Part shown: piece by piece, positions 8,365-17,900 of the stretch
Layout of the letters: each line of letters starts with the position of its first letter
Position numbering within the stretch: the stretch's first letter is position 1
NCBI GenBank assembly: GCA_963763095.1
Contig: CAVXNR010000027.1
Location: 5,938 to 69,937, forward strand
DNA from: CAVUCH01 sp963763095
Lineage (GTDB): Bacteria > Acidobacteriota > Vicinamibacteria > Vicinamibacterales > JAENWD01
Direction: 5' to 3'
DNA: 64,000 nucleotides
The notes under the pieces: model-generated
Told to the model about the DNA's origin: nothing
The model's database searches: none
The model's input: the letters and a program-made list of their open reading frames with translations, nothing else
Made by a program: the position numbers and the translations under genes

Positions 8365-9275
8365 CGTGTGACGCGACAGGCGCTCCAGATGTGACTCCAG
8401 CGATTCGACTCAACGCCCACTCTGCTTCGCTACGCAATGCGGGATCGTGTGCTGCGGCCCTCAGCGCCTCTCGGGCCGACTGTGCCTTCGGTCCGATGCT
8501 TCCCAGAGCTCCGGCCGCGAAGATACGCACATAGAGGAATTCATCCTCCAGAGCTTCGATTAACTGCGGCACTGCAGACTGCGCAGCCGGGCCGATGCTG
8601 GCGAGGGCCTCACACGCCGCCCATCGAACGCCGGGAATGGAATCGCCCAGGGCCTCTGCCAAGGCGTGTGTGGCTGTGGCCGCGTTCGGACCGATGGACG
8701 CCAAAGCCTCCGCCGCGTAGACGCGGACGTATGGATCCTCGTGCGAGAGAGTATTGACGAGAGCGCCTACCGAAGGGCTGGCCCTCTTGCCCAAAGCGCC
8801 CAGGGCACGTGCGGCATCGCCCGCGACTATCGAATCCTCGTCTCTCAGCGCCCGCCTCAACGCCGGTTGATTCCATTCTGTATGGGGCGCCAAGTCAATC
8901 AAGACATCGACAGCGCTGCGCCGGATGGAGTCCCACTCATGCCGCAGCAGGTCCACCAGGAGCGGAATGGCAGGAGGACCGATCCGCCGGATGATTTCAA
9001 AAGTCAGCCACATGCAGGTCTTCATGCCCAGGGTTGAGGAATCGTCTCAGCAAAGGTAGCGAACGCCGCGCCCCCTGGACCAGGGCGGCTTCCGCGGTTG
9101 CGCGGACCTTCGGGTCGTTGGCCTGCAGGCGATTTGCCCAGTCACGTACCAGGGCGGGGTTTCTGGAAAGACTCGACTCCGTCTGGGGCAGCGGTGATTG
9201 GGACACTGCGACCGCCTGGCTGAGGCCAGCAGCAAATACGATTGCGAGAGCATGTTTGTTTATGAATGACATCAC
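8365..9275 (-). CDS. Signal peptide and HEAT-repeat half of the HEAT/PQQ exported protein (frameshifted)
   Basis: From the ATG at 9275 a signal peptide (about 25 residues, HALAIVFAAGLSQAVAVSQS) and one alpha-helical repeat are read until a TGA at 8997. The next frame, open to 7958 as it stands, continues directly at FEIIRRIGPPAIPLLVDLL. Removing one T from the TTTT run at about 9002 restores DFEIIRR, so this is a one-base slip. About five HEAT repeats follow (RVYAAEALASIGPNAA, RWAACEALASIGPAAQ, RIFAAGALGSIGPKAQ). After them, a second slip leads into the PQQ propeller. Both corrections together make one 756-residue periplasmic protein spanning 9275 to 7003. HEAT arrays bind proteins; partner unknown. 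Confidence 0.75.
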
Positions 9276-9284
9276 GTAGCCCGT

Positions 9285-10799
9285 TCACGCTCGCGGATCT
9301 CGTGAAACACTAGTTTCACGAACCTCTTTCAGCGCGGCATAGAGGTGGCGATATTGCGGATAGAACGCGTCATAGCGCCTGGCGTTCGCTTCATTCGGCT
9401 CGATGATGCGTGCCGTGCGGACCATGGCATTGGCGCCGTCCTCGATGGTCGAGAAGCGTTCCGCGCCGCGGGCTGCGAGGATGGCGCAGCCGAGCGCGGG
9501 CGCGTCCGGTACTTCGGTCAGCTCCAGCGACGCGCGGATCGTGTCGGCATGAATCTGCAGCCAGAGGGGGGACTGTGTGGCACCGCCTGCCACGACAATC
9601 CGCCTTGCCTGGAAGGCTGCGCCGAAATTCTCGACAATCAGCTTCGTGCCGAGGCAGATGCCTTCGATGATCGCTCGATAGACGTGGGCCGGCGTGTGCT
9701 TCAGCGTCAGGCCGGTGATGGCGCCGCGGGACGCGGCATCTGTATAGGGCGTGCGGTTGCCCTGGAAATGATCGAGCACCAGCAGCCCTTCGCAGCCCGG
9801 GGCAATCTTCGCGGCTGCCTCATTCAACGCGTCGAACGTTGTCTGAGACGCGAAGTGGCGCTGGAACCAGGCAATGACCGATCCGGTCGAGGTCTGCCCG
9901 CCCTCGATGATCGGTTTATCGGGGTAGACAGCATCCATATAGGTACCCCACACCCCGGGCGCGTGGACCGGCCGCGCCACAATGCCGAGATGCAAATGCG
10001 AGGATCCGGTGATGAGGGCCATCTCGCCCGGCTCGGTGACGCCGAGCCCGATCATGCCGATGAAGGCATCGGCTCCGCCCTGCGCCACGGGAATGCCCGC
10101 CTGAAGGCCGAGATGCGCGGCCGCATCTCTCCTGAGACCATCGATCACATCACCAGGCCGCACGATCACTGGCGGCCACTTCTCCTCGAGATCCGAGAGT
10201 CCCAGCTTCTCGATCAAGGAGAGCGGCAATCCGCCCTCGCGGCTCCGGTAGTGCCAGCGCACGGCCATGTTGTTGAGCGAGGCGACCCAGCGACCGGTGA
10301 GGCGCCAGTTGATGTAATCCTGGTACTCGCAAATGCGCGCCGCCGCGGCGAACAGCTCCGGCTCATGGCGCTTCATCCAGAGCGATTTCGGGATCATCCA
10401 TTCGGCGGAGACGGGCCCCCGGCCGTTGCTGTTGATGCGCAAGGCCGGATCGCCGCTTGCCGCAACATCGGCCGCTTCAGTGGCGGAGCGCACATCCATC
10501 CAGATCATGGCTGGGCGCAGCGGCTTGCCCTCCGCATCGACCGCGACGACGGAGCAGCAGGTGGTGTCGATCGCCATTGCAATGACCTGGTTGGGGGCGA
10601 TGCCGCCGGCTGCCAGCGCACCGCGCGTCGCCTGGCCCATGGAGCGCCACCAGTCGTCCGGATTCTGCTCGGCCCAGCCCGGGTTGGGGAACTGGGTCTG
10701 ATAGGCGCTGGCATGTGAGCCCTTGGGCCGCCCGTCGAGATCGAAAACGATCGCCCTGATGCTCTCCGTTCCGCCGTCCACCCCGAGCAGATAGGCCAT
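9285..10799 (-). CDS. FGGY-family carbohydrate kinase
   Basis: 504 residues; phosphorylates a pentose or related sugar/polyol with ATP. The N-terminus LLGVDGGTESIRAIVFDLDG is the phosphate-1 motif of the FGGY/actin-fold kinases; IWMDVRSATEA, GGADAFIGMIGLG (catalytic Asp region), GSSHLHLG and the C-terminal adenosine motif VVAGGATQSPLWLQIHAD follow in order. GGTESIRA is closest to the ribulokinase branch, but the substrate is not certain. The frame is open further upstream to 10970, but the ATG at 10799 has a good AGAGGAA ribosome site and begins exactly at the conserved domain. Divergent from a sugar-binding protein gene, which suggests a shared sugar-use function. Confidence 0.9.
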   Translation of the reverse strand: MAYLLGVDGGTESIRAIVFDLDGRPKGSHASAYQTQFPNPGWAEQNPDDWWRSMGQATRGALAAGGIAPNQVIAMAIDTTCCSVVAVDAEGKPLRPAMIWMDVRSATEAADVAASGDPALRINSNGRGPVSAEWMIPKSLWMKRHEPELFAAAARICEYQDYINWRLTGRWVASLNNMAVRWHYRSREGGLPLSLIEKLGLSDLEEKWPPVIVRPGDVIDGLRRDAAAHLGLQAGIPVAQGGADAFIGMIGLGVTEPGEMALITGSSHLHLGIVARPVHAPGVWGTYMDAVYPDKPIIEGGQTSTGSVIAWFQRHFASQTTFDALNEAAAKIAPGCEGLLVLDHFQGNRTPYTDAASRGAITGLTLKHTPAHVYRAIIEGICLGTKLIVENFGAAFQARRIVVAGGATQSPLWLQIHADTIRASLELTEVPDAPALGCAILAARGAERFSTIEDGANAMVRTARIIEPNEANARRYDAFYPQYRHLYAALKEVRETSVSRDPRA

Positions 10800-11038
10800 T
10801 CGCGTTCCTCTGAGCTGGTTGCTGGGGAATGTGGCACAGGCCTGCAGGCGATGCCAAATGTCGCTTCCGGATCCATTCCCGCGCGACCTGCTCGCGTCGC
10901 CAAGTGAACCGGTGCAGAAGCGCAGTGCCGTGGGGAAAGAGGACGCGGCCGAGCTTCCTGTCGTTCGCAAGCCGTAAACATCCCGCGTCAGCGGCTATCA
11001 TCGTCGCCCACGATAGTTCTGTGGTCCGGTCCATGCGC

Positions 11039-11046
11039 AGGGGAGA
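11039..11046 (+). promoter_or_regulatory. Strong ribosome binding site for the sugar-binding protein
   Basis: AGGGGAGA lies 4 nt before ATG 11051, the most likely true start of the binding protein. The frame from that ATG breaks before joining the main frame at 11163. Confidence 0.5.
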
Positions 11047-11162
11047 CAAAATGGCCTCAACACTCAGCGGCCGCTCGAGGCGAAGCCGAAACAACCGCCG
11101 CCGGCGACGACCGCCGGCAACGTTCAGCGAGCAACCGGCCGTGGCGTCCGGAGCGGCGCGAC

Positions 11163-12152
11163 GTGATTCGGCTTGCCGCTGCGTCAATGGGCGCAAGCCT
11201 GACGGGAGGCTTTCACGCGGCGGCCGTCGCTGCTCCCACCGGCGAATCCATACGCCGCTCGCAGAAACCGCTTCGGGCAGCGTTCTCGAACATCGGCCTG
11301 CAGGTGACCTGGTGCACGCAGGGAAAACAGGCCGCCGAGTTCTGGGGAAAGTTGTTCAACGTCGACGTCACGTGGTTCGACGGTGGGCTCTCCGCGACCC
11401 AGCAAAGAGCTGCGCTGGAGGAGATCGCGTCTCGCGACTGGGACTTCGTCGCCATTCAAGCCGTCGAGATCGACACGCTGGCAGCGCCTGTCAATCGACT
11501 GATTGAGGCGGGAATTCCCGTCATCGACATGGATACGCTGATCGCGCCACTCGATCAGATCGCTGTACACACGTTTCTCGCTCCCGACAATGAATTCATG
11601 GGTGCCGTCGTGACCCAGGCGCTCGTTGACGCGATCGGTGGAACTGGCACGATCATCATGACGCAAGGAGCGCTCGGCCATACCGGCGCGCAGGGCCGTG
11701 CGCGCGGCTTCGAGTCCGTCATCGCGCGGCATCCGAACATCGAAGTGCTCTCCACCGAACCCGCGGATTGGGATCCAGCGAAGGCGGCACAGCTGTGGGA
11801 GTCGTACCTCAGCACGTATTCGCACATCAGCGCGGCGTTCTTCCACAACGACGACATGGCGCTGGCCGCCCTGGAGGTGATGAAGGCGCGGAACCGCACG
11901 GATATCCGAGTCGGCGGGGTGGACGCGATGCCGCCCGCGATCCATGCGGTGCTGGATGGCCGCATGCACGCGACCGTGCGGAACTCCTCCTGCCGCATTC
12001 ATGGGGGCGCGATCGTGGCGGGCGTGGAGGCCGCGCTTGCGCCGAAGAAGGCTCCTGCGGCGCCTCCAAAGCAGATAATCATCGACGGACCGGTCGTCAC
12101 GCAGGCGAATGCACCCGGCCTGTTGTGGATGCAAGATCACTTTCTCATCTAG
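11163..12152 (+). CDS. Periplasmic sugar-binding protein of an ABC transporter (5' end frameshifted)
   Basis: 329 residues from GTG 11163; RbsB-like type I periplasmic binding fold (Peripla_BP_4): KPLRAAFSNIGLQVTW, LEEIASRDWDFVAIQAVE, IEAGIPVIDMDT, AQGRARGFESVIARHPNIEV, ISAAFFHNDDMALAALEVM, RVGGVDAMPPAIHAVLDG. It should bind a sugar for import. The GTG lies inside a Tat-type leader: the same frame reads RRDVIRLAAASMGASLTGG, a twin-arginine motif, with the RR before the GTG. The likely real start is ATG 11051, with a strong ribosome site but one base out of frame, so there is a frameshift between 11051 and 11150. No permease or ATPase gene is adjacent, so this is an orphan component beside the divergent sugar kinase. 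Confidence 0.85.
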   Translation: MIRLAAASMGASLTGGFHAAAVAAPTGESIRRSQKPLRAAFSNIGLQVTWCTQGKQAAEFWGKLFNVDVTWFDGGLSATQQRAALEEIASRDWDFVAIQAVEIDTLAAPVNRLIEAGIPVIDMDTLIAPLDQIAVHTFLAPDNEFMGAVVTQALVDAIGGTGTIIMTQGALGHTGAQGRARGFESVIARHPNIEVLSTEPADWDPAKAAQLWESYLSTYSHISAAFFHNDDMALAALEVMKARNRTDIRVGGVDAMPPAIHAVLDGRMHATVRNSSCRIHGGAIVAGVEAALAPKKAPAAPPKQIIIDGPVVTQANAPGLLWMQDHFLI

Positions 12153-12352
12153 ACCCAGTGCTCGCTTGTGCTGTCACTGAACCACTCATGTGGGGCAGGG
12201 CTTCAGCCCTGCACATCCGTACAGCGCGAGCACGGCCTTAAAGGCCTGCCGGAGCGGAGCGTGGTGCAGGGCTGAAGCCCTGCCCCACATGAACATTGAA
12301 GGCCTGCCCCACATCAGCGCTGCGTGTGGCACCGCAAAGCAGCACTGGGTCT
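12151..12352. repeat. Nested inverted-repeat element between convergent genes
   Basis: The outer arms AGACCCAGTGCT (12151-12162) and AGCACTGGGTCT (12341-12352) are exact 12-bp inverses. Inside, a 28-bp arm at 12187-12214 is inverted without mismatch at 12264-12291; its core is GGGCTTCAGCCCTG, itself a palindrome. A partial third copy (GGCCTGCCCCACAT) follows near 12302. The TAG stops of both flanking genes fall within or at the outer arms. It may act as a two-way terminator and is one member of a dispersed family, also at 19406 and 31385. Confidence 0.75.
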
Positions 12353-13355
12353 AAGTGGCGAAGCCGTGCTGTCGACGATGCACAGGGCCGTCGAACATCT
12401 GCGACGACTTGAACAGCTCGAAGCGGCCGTCGGTCGCGACGTCGCGCAGCCGGTCGGTCAGGGCCTTCTGGTCTTCCGCCGGCATCGGCGTGAAGTTCCG
12501 CGCGAGCGCGATTGCCTCGCGCAGCTGTTCCATCGACGTCAGCCCGACGACCTGCGACGCCACCGGCTGGCTGAGCGCGTAGCGATACGCCTCTGTCGCT
12601 GACAACCCGGCCTTGGCGAGGATGCCCGACCCGCCGCCAAATCCCTTCATGCCGATGACGCCGACCTGCTTCTTCAGACAGACGGGGACGACGTGTTTCT
12701 GGAAGCTGCGATAGTGCACGTCGAGCACGTTGACCGGCATCTGGCTCGTGTCCCACTCAAATGGCTTGTCGAGCATGGCCAGATGGATGCGCGGGTCCTT
12801 GTGGCCGGTGAACCCGATGTGGCGTACCTTGCCGGCCTTGCGCGCCTCGATGGCGGCCCGGATGCCGCCTCTGTCGAAGACCCAGTCCGGATCGCTGTCG
12901 TAGACCATCTCGTGAAACTGCCAGAGGTCGAGGTAATCGGTACGCAGGCGGCGGAGGCTGTCGTCGAGGCACCGCTTCGAGCCCTCGTAGTCCCGCTCGC
13001 AGTTCTTCGTCATGAGGAACGCCTTCGTGCGGCGGCCGTCGGCCAGCGCGCGCCCCATCACCTCTTCAGACCCGCCGTCGTGGTAGTCCCAGCAGTTGTC
13101 GAAAAAGGTCAGGCCTTCGTCGATCGCGGCGTGCATGATGCGAATGGCCTCGGCAGGGTCTTCGATCGCCCCGATGTGCCAGCCGCCCAGGCAGAGAATC
13201 GACACTCGCTGTCCTGTACGGCCGAGCGCTCTCGTGGGGAGTCCTGTTGCCGACGCGGGCTGCTGGCTGGACAGCACGTCATCGGCCAGCGCGGCGATGG
13301 CGGCGCCGGCCACCACCTCGGAGATGAACTCGCGTCGCGTAGTGGGATGGGTCAT
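12351..13355 (-). CDS. Tat-exported aldo/keto reductase
   Basis: 334 residues. It begins MTHPTTRREFISEVVAG, a twin-arginine leader with a hydrophobic Ala-rich stretch, so it is exported folded, probably with NADP(H). The AKR (beta/alpha)8 fold follows with the catalytic tetrad in order: Asp and Tyr in FFDNCWDYHDG, Lys in AFLMTKNCE, His in LWQFHE. LPTRALGRTGQRVSILCLGG is the family's first strand. The start was set at 13355 because AGGGAGG lies 6 nt upstream, although the frame is open to 13394. Substrate unknown; exported AKRs of this type often sit with sugar-processing genes, in line with the nearby sugar kinase. Its stop lies in the inverted-repeat element. Confidence 0.9.
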   Translation of the reverse strand: MTHPTTRREFISEVVAGAAIAALADDVLSSQQPASATGLPTRALGRTGQRVSILCLGGWHIGAIEDPAEAIRIMHAAIDEGLTFFDNCWDYHDGGSEEVMGRALADGRRTKAFLMTKNCERDYEGSKRCLDDSLRRLRTDYLDLWQFHEMVYDSDPDWVFDRGGIRAAIEARKAGKVRHIGFTGHKDPRIHLAMLDKPFEWDTSQMPVNVLDVHYRSFQKHVVPVCLKKQVGVIGMKGFGGGSGILAKAGLSATEAYRYALSQPVASQVVGLTSMEQLREAIALARNFTPMPAEDQKALTDRLRDVATDGRFELFKSSQMFDGPVHRRQHGFAT

Positions 13356-13669
13356 GGTCAGCCTCCCTTCGAGCGCAGAGCCTAGCGCGCACACCCACGT
13401 CGCGTCGAGCCAGTCGTCGGCTGGCGAACGACAGGGTTTGTTCTGGCCAGGCGCGGCGTGCGCTCCTGCTGGGAACGGGACTGTGCCGGGTCCGCGTATT
13501 GCACGCGTGCGCTCGCGAACAGCGGAGATGGCCTGCTGCCTCGCTGCGCGGAGGCGCCGCCGGGTGACGGGCTCGCGCCGACCGCCACCACATTGGAGAG
13601 CTGACTTGACGGGAGGCGACGCTGCGGACGCACCCCGATGGGTGCGTCCGTGTGCAGATGGGTGCCGCG
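13356..13669. other. Intergenic with a 10-bp stem hairpin at 13626-13649
   Basis: No gene is supported. GGACGCACCC-CGAT-GGGTGCGTCC forms a hairpin with a 10-bp stem without mismatch, 21 bases past the stop of the stress-protein gene on the minus strand. It has no T tract, so it may be a weak or Rho-assisted terminator or a 3'-end stabiliser. Confidence 0.5.
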
Positions 13670-14635
13670 TCAGCGGAGGATGTCGCGTCCGCCGTATGTC
13701 GTGAAGTCGCGCTCCAGCTCCTTGGCATGCGCCTCGTCCCGCGCGCGCGTGCCAAGGACGATGCCGCCCTCGCGGATGCCGCGGTCGTATGCCGCGGCGC
13801 GCTCCTCGGGGATGCCGGCGCCGATCAGTACTCCGACGAGCGTACCCGCGGCGCCGCCGGCGCCCGCACCGGCGATCGCACCGGCGAGCGGTCCCGCGAC
13901 CACCAGGCCGATGCCCGGGATCACAATCGAAGTGGCCGCCGCGAGGAGCGCTCCGAGCGCGGCTCCGACCCCCATCCCTGCTGCACCGCCCACGCCCGCG
14001 CCCTCGGCTGCCTTCGAGCCGGTCTTGAACTCAGTCCCGGGCTTCACGTCGCCAAAGTGGCGTTGACGGGTCTCGTCCGACATGACGACGCTGATGTCGT
14101 CCGCCTGGTACCCGTGCTTGTTCGTGAGGTCGTGGTACGCACGACCGGCCTGTTCGGGACTGTCGTACAGCCCGGTCACCAGGTTGCGGTCGCGCGTGCC
14201 GGTCCGATAACCCGACGTCGTCGCGTCGCCGAGCGCGTCGTTGGCATCCTGGCGCGCGCGACCGCTGGCGTTTTCGACTTCACCCTCGCGCATCATGCGG
14301 TCGAGCCCGAGCACCGACCCGGTCGCCTCTTTGACGGCGCCCTTCGCGCGCTCGCCCGTCGCGGCCGCTTCCTCCGTCATGCTGCCCGAGCCTCGCACCG
14401 GCGAGGTGCTCGTGTCTTTCACCGTTCGGCCGGGCACGCCGTCGGTCTCGTCGAACACGTCGTTGCTGGCCTGTCGCGCACGTCCTTCAGCATTCTCGAG
14501 CTCGCCTTCGCGCTCGAGACGACGGTTTCCGGTGATCGAGCCCGCAGCGTCTTTCGCCGCGCCCTTGGCGCGCTCGCCGAACGCTGACACCTCTTCGCGA
14601 ACTGAATCATCACGGCGCGTGTTGTCGCCTGCCAT
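13670..14635 (-). CDS. Two-CsbD-domain stress protein with glycine-zipper membrane domain
   Basis: 321 residues, no signal peptide. Two CsbD-like stretches, about 20-60 (ERAKGAAKDAAGSITGN, ENAEGRARQ) and about 90-130 (ERAKGAVKEATGSVLGL, ENASGRARQ), are near-duplicates of each other. A YflT/GspM-like domain follows at about 155-200 (NLVTGLYDSPEQAGRAYHD, YQADDISVVMSDE) and then a long Gly/Ala-rich hydrophobic part at about 215-275 (GAALGALLAAATSIV, GPLAGAIAGAGAGGA) like a glycine-zipper membrane segment. CsbD and YflT-type proteins belong to the general stress response; the fusion suggests a membrane-attached stress protein. Two matching hairpins lie just upstream of its start. Confidence 0.75.
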   Translation of the reverse strand: MAGDNTRRDDSVREEVSAFGERAKGAAKDAAGSITGNRRLEREGELENAEGRARQASNDVFDETDGVPGRTVKDTSTSPVRGSGSMTEEAAATGERAKGAVKEATGSVLGLDRMMREGEVENASGRARQDANDALGDATTSGYRTGTRDRNLVTGLYDSPEQAGRAYHDLTNKHGYQADDISVVMSDETRQRHFGDVKPGTEFKTGSKAAEGAGVGGAAGMGVGAALGALLAAATSIVIPGIGLVVAGPLAGAIAGAGAGGAAGTLVGVLIGAGIPEERAAAYDRGIREGGIVLGTRARDEAHAKELERDFTTYGGRDILR

Positions 14636-14654
14636 GCAGTCACCTCAGGTGAAA

Positions 14655-14711
14655 GCGGACCTCATCACGTAGTCCGCAGATCAGTTGAGCGAACCTCATC
14701 ACGAGGTTCGC
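14655..14711. promoter_or_regulatory. Pair of matching 23-nt hairpins upstream of the stress-protein gene
   Basis: 14655-14677 (GCGGAC, then CTCATCACGTA, then GTCCGC) and 14689-14711 (GCGAACCTC, ATCAC, GAGGTTCGC) are both 23 nt and share the CTCATCACG core with self-complementary flanks. The stems differ by compensating changes (GGAC/GTCC against GAAC/GTTC), as expected if the pairing itself matters. They sit 20-76 bases before the CsbD gene start, in its 5' leader or operator. The rest of 14636-14913 shows no gene. Confidence 0.45.
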
Positions 14712-14913
14712 AGGGACCAGACAACAGGGAGCAACTACGCTGCCACCGAACAGCGTTGCCCAGGTGGAGCGGACGAGCTCGAGATCAGACGTTCCTCAGT
14801 ACTCCCGAGGTGGCATCGTTTTGACCTCGACGGGCGCGTCGCGCTGCACCGGGATGGATCACGACGCGGAGGCGTGGTGTAGGGCGGCTGACAGTCCTCG
14901 AACGGCCGCAGGT

Positions 14914-17900
14914 TCAGCTCTTGTCCGGTGCCGGGCGAAGGCGGCCGATGGTAGCGGCCGACACTCTGCCGAGCCACGCCCTCGCCGCGTCACTCACCAT
15001 CGCCTGTTCGAGGGCGTCGAATTTCACGTAGGCAACGGGCACGAGCAGCAGCGTCAAGAACAGGCACAGCGACTGGCCACCGATGATGGTCATGGCAATC
15101 GCCGCGCGGCCAGTCCCGCCGATGCCGATGCCGAGCGCGGTCGGAATCAGACCGGCGACGATGGCCGTTGTCGTCATCAGGATGGGGCGGAGCCGCGTCC
15201 GGCACGACTCGACGATCGCCTCGCGGAGCGGCACGCCACGGGCCCGCAGCACGTTCGCGTAGTCCACCTGCAGGATCGAATTCTTCTTCACGATGCCGAG
15301 CAGCAACAGCATCCCGAGCGCGCTCCAGAGATTCAGCGTTCGGCCGGTGACCAGAAGCGTGAACAGCGCGAACGGCACGGCAATAGGCATGACCAGCATG
15401 ATCACCACCGGCTGGAGGAAGCTCTCGAACTGCGAGGCCAGCACCATGTAGACGAAGATCATCGCGAGACCGATGGCCATGATCAGGTTGGCGGTGGTCT
15501 CGTCGAGGATTTTCGACTGCCCCTGCAGCTTGTACGACATCGTCGGTGGCATCTTGAGACCAGCCAGAACCGCCCGGACGTCATTCGAGGCCTCGTCGAG
15601 CGCGTGTCCGGGCGCGACGTCGGCGATCAGACTGACGGCGAACTGCCGGTCCGAGCGCTGGAGCGTCGTCGGCCCGAGGCCGCGTTCGATGGTCGCGATG
15701 TTGTCGAGCCGCACCTGACCGGTGGCGGACGGCACGGTCAGCCGGCCGATCTCCGCCATGTCGCGCCGCTGATCCTCGAGCACGCGCATCTTCACCGGAT
15801 ACTGTTCCGGACCTTCCTTATAGAACGAGATCTCGTCGTCGCCGGCCACCGCGAGTCGCAGCGTGTTGCCAATGGTCGCCATCCGCACGCCGAGATCGGC
15901 CGCGCGCTTCCGATCGACGGCGACATGGATTTCGGGATTGGAGACGTTCAGGTTGATCTTGACGTCCGCGAGGCTCTCGAGTTTCTGTGCCGCGAGCAAG
16001 GCCTGCTTCGAATATCCGGCGATCTGGGTGAGGTCGGGGCCGAGAATGTTCGCGGCGATGGCGAACCCTCCGGTTCCTTCACCGCTGCCCAGCGCATTGC
16101 GCGCCGTGATCGATGGCCGGTAACTCGGGTAGGACGCGAGCCGCTGCCGCATCTCTGCAATGATGGCGGCCTGCGTGTTCCTGCGCTGGTCCATCGGCAG
16201 CGCCTGACACAGCAAATGAATATGGGACTGGGAGCCGGGGCCTGACACCCCGATTGACGGCTCGATCTGCGCGACGCCTTCGATGCCGTTCAGTTGCCGC
16301 AACAGCTTGAATGCCACCTCCGTAGTCCCCTCGAGAGACGTTCCCTCGGGCGCGTCGAGGTGGATCGTCCACTCGCCCATGTCCTCGTTCGGGACGAACT
16401 CGCGGCCGATCATGTAATTGAGCGGAATCATCGCCAGCGCCGCGATGACCGAGATGGCGATGATCACGCTGGATCGATCGAGCGCCCAATTCACCTGGCG
16501 CGTGTACCACACGTCGAGCCAGTGAAAGAACCCGCCCTCTTTCGTCTTCTGGTCCGCTGCGCCGTCCGACAGCTTCAGGAATCGCGAGCTGAGCATCGGC
16601 GTCAGGGTAAAGCTCACGAGCATCGAGACCATGATGGCGAACGCCATCGTCCAGCCGAACGGGTTGATGTAACGCTTCGCGTATCCGTTCATGAAGGCGA
16701 TCGGCAGAAAGATCACTACGAGCGAGACCGTTGTCGCCATCACCGCGAGGGCGACCTCGCGGGTGCCCTGGATCGCGGCCTGGTAGGGCGTGCAGCCCTT
16801 CTCCTCCATGTAGCGGAAGATGTTCTCCAGCACCACGATCGCGTCGTCGATGACGATGCCTACTGAGAGCGTGATCGCGAGCAGCGTCATGTTGTTCAGC
16901 GTGAACCCCATGATCCGCATCAGGGTGAAGGACGCGATGATCGATGCCGGAATCGCCAGCGCCGAGATGATTACGGCGCGGAGGTTGCGGATGAAGAACA
17001 TCACGACGATGGTGGCGAAGAGCGCGCCGTAGACCAGGTGCTCCTCGAGCGAGGCGATCGAGGCGTAGATGTAGCGCGAGTCGTCGCGGACCACCGTGAT
17101 CGTCACCGATGGCGGCAGCGATTGGCGGATGGTCTCGAGCTTGGCCCGCACACCCTCGATGACCGAGACCGTGTTCTCGCCCATCGCGCGCCTGACGTCC
17201 AGCATCACCGCCGGCGTATCGCCCAGCCACACGGCGCTGGTCGGCCGCTCGAAGCTGTCTTCCGCGCGACCGATGTCCGAGATGCGGATCGGCGTACTTC
17301 CCTTCGTCGCGACGACCACGTTGTTGAAGTCCTGCGCCGCATCAACCCGTCCGAGCGTGCGGAGCAGCAGCTGGCCCTTGCCCTGCTCGACCGTGCCGCC
17401 GGGGATCTCGACGTTCTCCGCGACCACGGCGTCGCGCACCTGCGTCATCGACAACCCGTACGAACTGAGCTTCTCGATGTCGACGACGATGTGGATCTCC
17501 CGGGCCCGGCCGCCGCCGAGACTGACCTCGCCCACGCCGTTGACCGTCTGGATGACCCGGCTGATCTGCTTGTCGGAAAGCTCCGTGAGCGTCCGAAGGC
17601 TCATGCCCTTCGACGACACGATCAGCGACAGGACCGGATCCGCGTCGGGATCGACCTTGGTGATGACAGGAGGCAGCAGCTCGGGTGGGACGCGCTGGAT
17701 GGCGCCGGCGACCTTTTCACGGACGTCGTTCGCGGCGTCGTTGATGTCGCGTTCGAGCACGAAGCGCACCGTGATGTTGGCTCTGCCCTCGGCAATGCGC
17801 GCCTGAATCTCGTCAATCCCGGACACGCCGCTGATGGCCTCCTCCATCGGCTCGACGACCGAGGTCGAGATCTCGTCCGGGCTTGCGCCGGGCAGGAGGA

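Noticed and set aside
9345..10718. 457-residue plus-strand frame over the sugar kinase
   Set aside because: Antisense of a clear FGGY kinase; no recognised motifs.
14735..14977. Frame reading QELNLRPFEDC, similar to spurious products of tRNA regions
   Set aside because: No tRNA can be folded here by eye, and it overlaps the RND gene end.
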